A stretch of 61,534 nucleotides of DNA, from contig CAZCDS010000039.1 in NCBI GenBank assembly GCA_964497585.1, forward strand, positions 1 through 61,534, read 5' to 3'. Shown here one piece after another: positions 55,254-61,534 of the stretch. Position 1 is the first letter of the stretch. Every line of letters begins with the position of its first letter. A program made the position numbers and the translations under genes. A model generated the notes under the pieces. That model did no database searches. It was not told where the DNA came from and worked only from the letters and a program-made list of their open reading frames with translations. Source of the stretch: CAZCDS01 sp964497585 (GTDB taxonomy: Bacteria; Desulfobacterota; Desulfomonilia; Desulfomonilales; Desulfomonilaceae).

Positions 55254-56198
55254 GTGAGGAGGACACTGGTAACAGCGACGATTCTCGTGGCATTGTTGCC
55301 GACATCCCTGTTCGCTCAGGCTCTCGGAGCCGATTTCCTTGCCAACTTCCCCGAGCTCCGGCTGCTTATGCAAAGGGTCCAGCTCGCCCCCTTCACACAG
55401 GTAGGATTCCAATTCATGGGAGCGAACCTGACGCTCCCGATCAGCGCGGAACGGGTAATCAACCCGGGCGGTTCCCTTGAGGTCGGCTCACTTGACATGG
55501 CCCTGGTGGACGCCAATTTCTGGTCGGGGGCAGCGGGCGTAAACGCGATAGTGGATAAAAAAGCAAGCCTCTTTCTCGTCGCCGGCGGAATAGCGCGCCG
55601 GAGCGTGGTCTTTCCCGGTAATATTCCGGTTACCCTTGGACCGGCGGGCGTTTCGGCAGACGTAGAATTCACCGGAAGCGAAGTCGAGAGTTGGTTCGTT
55701 CAAGCGGGCGGCGGGTTTGGCTACTTTGTCGTTGGATTCTACTTCGACCATTTCGCGTCAGCGCTCAATAATCCGAGAGCCAGAGGCCGGCCTCTCGCCA
55801 ACCAGACTCTAAGAGGAGACCTTCTTCTCAAGACTCGCATTCCCTTCCTCGGCATTCAAATACCAGGCCCCAATTTCAGTGCTTCGGTTCTGTACAGCCC
55901 CGTGGCGTTTACCGAATGCGAGCTTGCCCTGCGAAATTCCCTAAGAACGTTGACCGATTTGAGCTACTCCTGGGACAAGCCCGGCCAGTGGTTGTCACTA
56001 ACCTTCCAGTACAATCATCCGCTGTCCGACTCCACCTTCTTCGGCGTCTGGGCGAACTACAACTGGATGAGTGTCACCGGGTCAGGAAGTCTGGAGTTCG
56101 TCAACACGACTCCTTCCATAACCAGGGGAAAATCCTCGACAGCTTCCCTGGGACGCTACATAATGGGCGCGGGATTCAGCCTGAGTGTGACATTCTGA
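55254..56198 (+). CDS. Outer-membrane beta-barrel-like protein
   Basis: From GTG 55254, ten bases after AAGGAGG, the protein has 314 residues. The N-terminus is a signal peptide (RRTLVTATILVALLPTSLFA, cleavage near AQA). The rest is rich in alternating polar and aromatic residues, with many short strands (SWFVQAGGGFGYFVVGFYFD, WLSLTFQYNHPL, MGAGFSLSVTF) and a C-terminal Phe typical of barrel proteins. I do not recognise the family. It may be a porin or a surface-glycan-associated barrel. Confidence 0.65.
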   Translation: MRRTLVTATILVALLPTSLFAQALGADFLANFPELRLLMQRVQLAPFTQVGFQFMGANLTLPISAERVINPGGSLEVGSLDMALVDANFWSGAAGVNAIVDKKASLFLVAGGIARRSVVFPGNIPVTLGPAGVSADVEFTGSEVESWFVQAGGGFGYFVVGFYFDHFASALNNPRARGRPLANQTLRGDLLLKTRIPFLGIQIPGPNFSASVLYSPVAFTECELALRNSLRTLTDLSYSWDKPGQWLSLTFQYNHPLSDSTFFGVWANYNWMSVTGSGSLEFVNTTPSITRGKSSTASLGRYIMGAGFSLSVTF

Positions 56199-56249
56199 CT
56201 ATTCGGAGAGTTGTGCACCGCGGAGCTTCTGAGAGCGACGCCGTCGCGA

Positions 56250-58394
56250 TCACGGGGTAGCGACGTCGTGCTCATTCACGAGGTCGCTGACCACGTCCAT
56301 AAGGTTTTTCAGGAACGCCGGTTTTTCAACCACTCGATCGATACCGCATTGAGCCGTACGCTCTTCTTCTCCGAGCTGGCCTCCCCAGCCGGTCAGGAGG
56401 ATGAAAGGGGTTTTCGACACGCCTCTCTCGGCGCAGATCGCCTTTACCCTCGAGCCGACCTGCCAGCCATTCATATGTGGCATTCCGAGGTCACAAATCA
56501 CGATGTCAATTTGATTTTGCTCAAAGATATCAATTGCCTCGCGACCGGAGGTGGCCGCGAAAACTTTATGGCCAAGGCCGTTTATTCCTTCTGCCAGCAT
56601 TTCGGCTGCCTGATCCATGTCGTCAACGACGAGTATTCTCAGGCCGGGTGTCGGCTTGGAGGCGGTCTCAGCAGGTCTGGCACCTGGACGCTCACTCGTC
56701 AACGGCAAGGTTACGGTGACCTTTGTGCCCTTGCCTTCTCGGCTCTGCAGAGAAATCTCCCCTCTGTGCCGCTTGACGATCCCCAGGCTACTTGCCAGCC
56801 CCATTCCCGTGCCATGTCCCCCTTTGGTTGTCGTGAAAGGCTCAAAGACCCGAGCAAGGTTCTCTTCTTTAATGCCGCAGCCGTCGTCCTCAACCTCCAG
56901 AGCAACCCAGTCACCCTGGACGAAGGTTCGCACCCAAATGTTGCCGCCCCTGGGAAGGGCTTCCGCAGCATTCTTGACCAGGTTGATGGCCACCTCGAAC
57001 ATCTCGTTCTCTTTGCCCTTAACAGGGCACGTTGAACGCAAGTCCTTCCGCAGTGTTATGGTGATGCCCTCTTTCTCCGGATTGGTCTTCCACCACGGTC
57101 TCGTCATCTCAACCGCGGCGGCCACTGCCTTGGTCAGGTCGAAGACTCTGCCGCTGAGCTTGCTTCTGCCTTGGCGGACGCAGGCGAATTCCTGAAGGCG
57201 TTTGATGGTTTGCGCTCCAATGCGACAGCTTTCCAGTATGTCCTGAAGACTCTCAACGGCCTGAAGCGAGTTGCCCGACTCGATGTGTGTTGTCCCCAAC
57301 TGAGCCGCAAAGGTGACTATTTGAAGCAGGTTGTTGAAGTTGTGGGCAACTCCACCGGCGAGATCGCCCACCGCGTTGAGGCGCTCCGACCGGACCAGCA
57401 GCTCTTCCGCCCGCTTCCGGTCCGTTATGTCCCTGACGCAAACCCTTACGCAGTGCTTCCCCCTGAATTGAACGAGCCTGGCGTTCATTTCCACGTCAAA
57501 TTCAGACCCGTCCTCCCGCACCAGGGCTGTATGGCACTCGGAAGGCGCGCTGACCCCATTGCTGGAGTCGTCGGTCCACTGCCGGAGGTCCTCACGGCTC
57601 TGTGGGCGGCAAAACTCCCAGAGGGTGCGCCCTGCCAACTCGCCCGGCCCTATTCCCAGCATCTCGTGCAGCCTGGCATTAGCAAATACAATGCAACTGC
57701 CTCTGAGCATGAAGATGCCGTCGGAGCTGTCTTCTACCAGTGTACGGTAAAGCTCTTCGCTCTGACGGACTTGCTCTTCGGCGCGCCTTCTGCTCTCTAT
57801 CTCCTCTTTGAGCTGCTGATTCGTCTTGAGCAGTTGAGCCGTTCGCTCGGCCACCCGCCGTTCGAGACTATCCCGAGCGGCCCTGAGCCCTTCCTCATGT
57901 TGCCTTGTCATGAGGAGTTGTTTTTTCTCCAGGGTCAGATCCTCGACAAGGACGAGGATGAATCTCTCCCGGGCCATCCGCAGCGAGCGCAAATGCATGC
58001 GGCCCCAGACCTGGTTTTTGCCGACATTGAGCATGTCCTCGCTGACCTGGGTGGTTCTCGAGGAAAAGGCCTTTTCAAGGACCGCGTGAGCGCGGGCAGC
58101 TCGATCGGCCCACGAGAAAACGTATGAAAAGGGACGCCCGCACAGTTGCTCGCTATCCGCGCGAGTCTCCCCCCAACAGAGATTCGCAAAGGCTATCAGG
58201 TGTGCGCGGTTGACCACCAGGGCCGGCATCGGCAAGGCCATGAGGAGTTTCCCGAGCGAAGTGGTCCCGACCCCCCTGAGGTCGAAGCTTCCCGAGGACG
58301 TCACATCACGGGCGAACAGGGTATCCAGATTAATTGTCCCCGTGAAATCGTCATCCTGCTGGGTAGGAATGTTTCGGATTACCGTGTCCACCAT
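56250..58394 (-). CDS. PAS-PAS hybrid histidine kinase with LFxxDxTxSGSF motif
   Basis: The 714-residue kinase has NLDTLFARDVTSSGSFDLRG, a divergent PAS ending in NQVWGRMHLRSLRMA, a coiled coil, a typical PAS (LVEDSSDGIFMLRGSCIVF), a HisKA-type helix with His351 (LAGGVAHNFNNLLQ), an ATPase domain (EDDGCGIKEEN, GTGMGLASSL) and a receiver with Asp635 (VICDLGMPHMNG). It is the closest relative in the window of the degenerate copy at 26649, from which it differs by keeping both phosphoacceptors and lacking the DUF4388-like tail. Confidence 0.92.
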   Translation of the reverse strand: MVDTVIRNIPTQQDDDFTGTINLDTLFARDVTSSGSFDLRGVGTTSLGKLLMALPMPALVVNRAHLIAFANLCWGETRADSEQLCGRPFSYVFSWADRAARAHAVLEKAFSSRTTQVSEDMLNVGKNQVWGRMHLRSLRMARERFILVLVEDLTLEKKQLLMTRQHEEGLRAARDSLERRVAERTAQLLKTNQQLKEEIESRRRAEEQVRQSEELYRTLVEDSSDGIFMLRGSCIVFANARLHEMLGIGPGELAGRTLWEFCRPQSREDLRQWTDDSSNGVSAPSECHTALVREDGSEFDVEMNARLVQFRGKHCVRVCVRDITDRKRAEELLVRSERLNAVGDLAGGVAHNFNNLLQIVTFAAQLGTTHIESGNSLQAVESLQDILESCRIGAQTIKRLQEFACVRQGRSKLSGRVFDLTKAVAAAVEMTRPWWKTNPEKEGITITLRKDLRSTCPVKGKENEMFEVAINLVKNAAEALPRGGNIWVRTFVQGDWVALEVEDDGCGIKEENLARVFEPFTTTKGGHGTGMGLASSLGIVKRHRGEISLQSREGKGTKVTVTLPLTSERPGARPAETASKPTPGLRILVVDDMDQAAEMLAEGINGLGHKVFAATSGREAIDIFEQNQIDIVICDLGMPHMNGWQVGSRVKAICAERGVSKTPFILLTGWGGQLGEEERTAQCGIDRVVEKPAFLKNLMDVVSDLVNEHDVATP

Positions 58395-58624
58395 GGCGCC
58401 CCCCGGCCCCTGCGAGAAGCCCTGTTGTGAGGAATGACTGTCGAATGGCGAGCCAGCAACTCCGGGCGTTCAGTTCACACTCGTAGACAATCAGGAGAAG
58501 CTGCGTGTGAGGTCGACCTCGTTCTCTGTGTCAGTGCCACACCGGTCTTTCGGCTCGTGAGGAGTCCCTCCGTGTGCGGGTTCCTTCGACGTGGCCCTCG
58601 TTGGACTCATCTCCAGGCGCGGCA

Positions 58625-58654
58625 ACTATAATAACTTGCCCCATCCCTTGTCAA
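58625..58654 (-). promoter_or_regulatory. Promoter of sensor gene 56250
   Basis: Read on the minus strand, TTGACA (58654-58649) and TATAGT (58630-58625) are separated by 18 bases, a good pair of hexamers. The leader to ATG 58394 would be about 225 bases. Confidence 0.6.
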
Positions 58655-58881
58655 GCACAAGAGTCCCAAAGAATGCTCGTACCAATGTCGAAGGCTTTTC
58701 AAGCATTGTTTTCACCTCCACGCGACTGATCGGTCCAATCCCCAAGTAGCCAGAGGGTAGTCACATGATCGTCTTTCAGGCCGGTGTCTGGCCTCGACCT
58801 CCCAGAAACAGATCGGCCTGAGGCAAAAGCCCCGTTGACAACGCCATTCTGTGGCTATTGTACTGACCAATCGTCGTTGAC

Positions 58882-58911
58882 GGATTCACCCGCGTGAAGC
58901 AGGGTGAATCC
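58882..58911. repeat. Perfect 10-base inverted repeat
   Basis: GGATTCACCC (58882-58891) and GGGTGAATCC (58902-58911) flank a 10-base loop. No T-run follows. It lies inside the open frame that continues to 59434, which makes an early start for that frame doubtful. Confidence 0.7.
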
Positions 58912-59164
58912 GCTGTGCTCGGTAACAGTGCCACCGTACGGCCCAGGAGCAAAATCGCTCAATTACCGGTTACACGAGATCGCATATTCGTGCGGTCCCG
59001 TGCCCTTGCCGGGCATGAGGGGAAACGGAAACTCGGAGCGGATCGTTACTCAGCGCTGCCTCGGCCAATTGATCGGATTCCCAGTGCACATTTGGTACAA
59101 TCCCGGTGGAGCCGGGGGCGGAATCGCTCACCATTGCTCTGCCATCAATTCAGGGAATAGACCA

Positions 59165-59434
59165 TTGACCGAGAAAAAGGACTTCTACGCCAAAATGAAG
59201 CAGTTCGACGACCTGGCCAAGCACATCGCCACTGACCCGGATCACCTGAAATACGACAAGCCCAGGCTTGAGCTTCTCAAGCAGCTCATCGCGGCCAAGG
59301 CGAAAATCCAGGACGCTAGGGAGTTCAGTCACCTGAAATATTTCCTTTTCGACACACCTAACGGCTTACTTCGGGCGCTCGTGAATCATTTCCAGGCAGA
59401 TTATCTCAGGATCGCAAAAGACACGGACCTTTGA
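59165..59434 (+). CDS. Small protein of unknown function, start uncertain
   Basis: The last 89 codons look protein-like: charged and helical, with FDDLAKHIATDPDHLKYDKP, LLKQLIAAKAKIQDAREF and LVNHFQADYLRIAK. The frame is open back to 58904 but that part is unlike a protein and contains a hairpin, so a TTG at 59165 behind AGGGAA, or ATG 59195, is more likely. I do not recognise a family. It ends 168 bases before marR. Confidence 0.35.
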   Translation: MTEKKDFYAKMKQFDDLAKHIATDPDHLKYDKPRLELLKQLIAAKAKIQDAREFSHLKYFLFDTPNGLLRALVNHFQADYLRIAKDTDL

Positions 59435-59509
59435 ACGATATTCCAAGAGGGGGCAAGGTCTTGGAACCTGTTCCCGGAGCCCCAGAGACGCCGTTTCTCT
59501 TTGCTTCCC

Positions 59510-59537
59510 TTGACTCGGCGTAGAAAGGAATTATTGT
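59510..59537 (+). promoter_or_regulatory. Promoter of the marR-emrA operon
   Basis: TTGACT at 59510-59515 and TATTGT at 59532-59537 are 16 bases apart. A start near 59545 would put the inverted repeat at 59549 just at the beginning of the transcript. Confidence 0.5.
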
Positions 59538-59548
59538 TGTTGTGACAC

Positions 59549-59564
59549 CGTTGTCCTGACAACG
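59549..59564. promoter_or_regulatory. Probable MarR operator
   Basis: CGTTGTCCTGACAACG is a perfect 7-base inverted repeat around a 2-base centre. The size and TTGTC/GACAA arms fit MarR-family operators, and the site lies between the predicted promoter and the marR start, where binding would block transcription. Confidence 0.6.
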
Positions 59565-59602
59565 CAATTTGCCGGAGTGGATCCGGGAAAGGAGAACAGG
59601 TG

Positions 59603-60202
59603 ATGGCCGAGATCGGTGTATTCCCAAGAAAGGAGTCACCGGGATTTATTATTTACCGAACCGCGGTACTGCTCAAGGCCGGACTTCGCAGGGCCTTTCA
59701 AGTAAGAGGACTGGATATTACTCCCGAACAGTGGTCTGTTCTTGGCTCTTTGTGGGAAGAGGAAGGCGTCCATCAAAGCCTACTCGCGGAGAAGACGGAT
59801 AAGGATCGACACAACATGACGAGGATTCTGAGCCTTCTGGAGAAGCGTGGTCTGATTCGTCGCAAACCGGATAAGGATGACAGGAGACGCCAGCGAGTCT
59901 ATCTCACGCAATCCGGTAAGGGGCTCGAGTTCGAGTTGGTGCCAGTCGCAACAGAGTTCATGCAGCAGGCCTTTCGCGGATTGACTGACCAGGAAATGTC
60001 CTTCTTGAAGCACATATTGAGACAGATCGCGAGCAACCTGGGCGACACTCCACGCCCTACCGGTACGGCAAGGGACGGTCAAGGGACGGCTACCCACAGC
60101 AAACCGAAGCGAGCTCGAAGACGCCGTAGAGAGGCGATCCCCTCATATTCGGTTATGGGAACAAACGGATCTTGGGCTGACGCCGAACGTGATGAGGACT
60201 GA
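59603..60202 (+). CDS. MarR-family transcriptional regulator
   Basis: The product has 199 residues. It contains a winged helix: FQVRGLDITPEQWSVLGSLW, then VHQSLLAEKTDKDRHNMTRI (recognition helix) and the wing LIRRKPDKDDRRRQRVYLTQ. A basic and Ser-rich C-terminal tail (KPKRARRRRREA) is longer than in most MarR proteins. AAAGGAGA precedes ATG 59603. It precedes emrA by two bases and probably represses the pump operon until a toxic compound binds. Confidence 0.92.
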   Translation: MAEIGVFPRKESPGFIIYRTAVLLKAGLRRAFQVRGLDITPEQWSVLGSLWEEEGVHQSLLAEKTDKDRHNMTRILSLLEKRGLIRRKPDKDDRRRQRVYLTQSGKGLEFELVPVATEFMQQAFRGLTDQEMSFLKHILRQIASNLGDTPRPTGTARDGQGTATHSKPKRARRRRREAIPSYSVMGTNGSWADAERDED

Positions 60203-60204
60203 CA

Positions 60205-61416
60205 ATGAATGTGAAACGATTCATTGAAATGGATTCAGGCAAACGTAAATGGATTGCGGTAGCTGCAGTGACCCTCCTGCTTGCTGCCGGGGCCGGCGGG
60301 TACTATCTCTGGACTCGGGACCGCGTGTCCACTGACGACGCCGTGGTGGACGGCCACATTTTCACGATCACTCCTCGGGTTTCTGGTTATGTTACCCAAG
60401 TATACGTGGACGACAATCAGTTTGTAAAACGGTCGGCGCCTTTGCTGCAGCTCGACCCGACCCCGTACAAAGTCGCGCTGGCCCAAGCAAAGGCAGCGTT
60501 GGCCCAAAATCGAGCCACGTTGGCATCTTTGAAATTAGGCGTGCCTCTGCAGCTTTCTCAAACCGTCGAACAGGTCCGAGGAGCTAAGGCACGATTGGAA
60601 AGTCTGCGAAAGACGCTGGACCAGTTGCTCCAGGAAGAACATGCGGCCGCTCAGAACGTAAGGGAACTGAAGGCCCAGTACCATTTGTCCACGTTAGAAC
60701 TGGAGCGTCAGAAGGTCCTGAGGAAGACTGGTGCAGTGGCGCAACAAGCTCTGGACGATGCCGTGTCTGCTCATGAATCGAAGCAGGCGCAACTTCGAGC
60801 CGCCAAAGCAAGACTGGAAGCCGTTAGGAAGCAACGAGCGTCACAGGAGGCGGAGATCCGCTCCCGGGAGGCGGACATTGCTTTGGCCCAAACAGGGAAG
60901 GAACAGGCTCAGATAAAGGCCAAGGAGACGGATGCCCAACGGGCCAAGGTGGCATTAGCCGAAGCACAAGTCAAGGAAGCGGAGTTGAATCTCAGTTACA
61001 CTACGATCCGTGCGCCCGCCGACGGGTACGTGACAAGAAAGAGGATTGAGGCGGGTCAGTTTGTCTCTGCGGGCCAGGAGCTTTTCACCGTTGTGCCTAC
61101 GAGACCTCCGGGTATCTGGATTACGGCGAATTTCAAGGAAACGGATCTGACCCACGTACATCCCGGCCAGCCGGTGGAGATCTCGGTGGACATGTACCCC
61201 GGTCTCACAATCAAAGGCAAGGTCGATTCGTTGATGGCAGGCACAGGCGCCGCGTTCTCTCTGTTCCCACCCGAGAATGCTACCGGCAATTTTGTAAAGG
61301 TGGTTCAGCGCATCCCCGTGAAGATCACACTCGATGATACGGACAACAATGCCCTGCCACCCCTGCGCATTGGAATGAGCGTGGTGCCCACGATCTTAAT
61401 CAGGCGATCGTCATGA
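60205..61416 (+). CDS. emrA: EmrA-like membrane fusion protein (HlyD family)
   Basis: The 403-residue protein has one membrane anchor (WIAVAAVTLLLAAGAGGYYLW), a first lipoyl-like half (VSTDDAVVDGHIFTITPRV, then GYVTQVYVDDNQFV), a long coiled coil (about residues 90-260) and a second half (NLSYTTIRAPADGYVTRKRI). It bridges an inner-membrane transporter to an outer-membrane channel for drug or fatty-acid efflux. Its stop overlaps the emrB start (ATGA). Confidence 0.94.
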   Translation: MNVKRFIEMDSGKRKWIAVAAVTLLLAAGAGGYYLWTRDRVSTDDAVVDGHIFTITPRVSGYVTQVYVDDNQFVKRSAPLLQLDPTPYKVALAQAKAALAQNRATLASLKLGVPLQLSQTVEQVRGAKARLESLRKTLDQLLQEEHAAAQNVRELKAQYHLSTLELERQKVLRKTGAVAQQALDDAVSAHESKQAQLRAAKARLEAVRKQRASQEAEIRSREADIALAQTGKEQAQIKAKETDAQRAKVALAEAQVKEAELNLSYTTIRAPADGYVTRKRIEAGQFVSAGQELFTVVPTRPPGIWITANFKETDLTHVHPGQPVEISVDMYPGLTIKGKVDSLMAGTGAAFSLFPPENATGNFVKVVQRIPVKITLDDTDNNALPPLRIGMSVVPTILIRRSS

Positions 61417-61499
61417 ACAATCGGGATGCCAATCGGTGGCTCATAACTCTTTCGGTCATGTTGCCAACCCTGATTGAAACTGGAGTTTCCCCAAAATAA
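61413..61499 (+). pseudogene. emrB: Truncated EmrB/DHA2 efflux transporter start
   Basis: ATG 61413 overlaps the emrA stop and opens with MNNRDANRWLITLSVMLPTL and IE, the beginning expected for an EmrB-like major facilitator transporter. After residue 22 the expected ASP-Thr-Ser-Val first-helix motif is missing; the frame reads TGVSPK and stops at 61497. Interruption by an inserted element or a deletion is likely, but only 35 bases remain in the window, so the cause cannot be seen. Confidence 0.6.
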
Positions 61500-61534
61500 T
61501 CAGGTGAAGAAGAGGGCAAGTTGGGCATGAGGCC

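Noticed and set aside
58894..59160. 88-codon frame next to the hairpin
   Set aside because: Basic, repeat-like composition and no ribosome site; another frame in the same area is slightly better supported at its 3-prime end.
1..61534. tRNA, rRNA, CRISPR arrays and intact insertion sequences
   Set aside because: None was seen on reading both strands; no regularly spaced repeats and no transposase frame. Short structured RNAs could still be missed without a covariance search.

Overview
The window reads as a chromosomal segment of a GC-rich Gram-negative anaerobe. The most likely source is a Desulfobacterota (former Deltaproteobacteria) lineage of the syntrophic or sulfate-reducing type. This is inferred from the lipopolysaccharide genes (kdsA/kdsC, lptC, lptA, lptB), the conserved lptB-rpoN-hpf-ptsN order, an oversized BadF-type acyl-CoA dehydratase activase, a YqeC protein, a TIGR04076-like protein and many soluble PAS-type sensor kinases. 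No rRNA, tRNA, CRISPR array or intact transposase was seen.

Layout. 0.4-7.3 kb is mostly minus strand: a PD-(D/E)XK nuclease-like protein with an XRE-type regulator, a PfkB sugar kinase, a DUF4202-like HD protein, YqeC and a small secreted protein, plus one plus-strand membrane protein. 7.7-22.2 kb is housekeeping on the plus strand: glycerate kinase, a six-helix membrane nucleotide cyclase, purC, pyrG, then a compact run of a kdsA-kdsC fusion, lptC, lptA, lptB, rpoN, hpf, ptsN and a GT-C type glycosyltransferase. 22.5-26.2 kb holds a membrane protein of unknown role, a TIGR04076-like protein, an ECF sigma factor and an MscS channel. 26.6-48.3 kb is dominated by signalling: three of four paralogous sensors that share an unusual N-terminal motif, another hybrid kinase and a diguanylate cyclase (itself one of the paralogs). 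Between them lie a PhzF-like enzyme, an inositol-phosphate-synthase operon with two TIM-barrel proteins, the 1428-residue activase, a PhaC-like hydrolase and a hydroxyacyl-CoA dehydrogenase. 48.5-56.2 kb carries a PilZ/zinc-ribbon protein, a sulfotransferase, a decayed SpoIIAA-like gene, a three-gene surface-polysaccharide operon and an outer-membrane protein. 56.2-61.5 kb has the fourth paralogous sensor and a marR-emrA operon whose emrB stops after 28 codons at the window edge.

How the parts fit. The kds-lpt run makes Kdo and transports LPS, and rpoN/hpf/ptsN couple envelope growth to nitrogen and energy state. The sugar epimerase, dehydratase and initiating phosphoglycosyl transferase at 52-55 kb probably begin a surface glycan.

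The most unusual feature is the four-member sensor family at 26.6, 41.2, 44.8 and 56.2 kb. All share an N-terminal LFxxDxTxSGSF-like motif and a divergent PAS domain but have different output modules. One member (26649-29225) has lost both phosphoacceptor residues, with Asn replacing the kinase His and Asn replacing the receiver Asp, while keeping the ATP-binding motifs and a DUF4388-like tail. The PD-(D/E)XK/XRE pair and the inositol/TIM-barrel operon are the other loci with poorly defined function.
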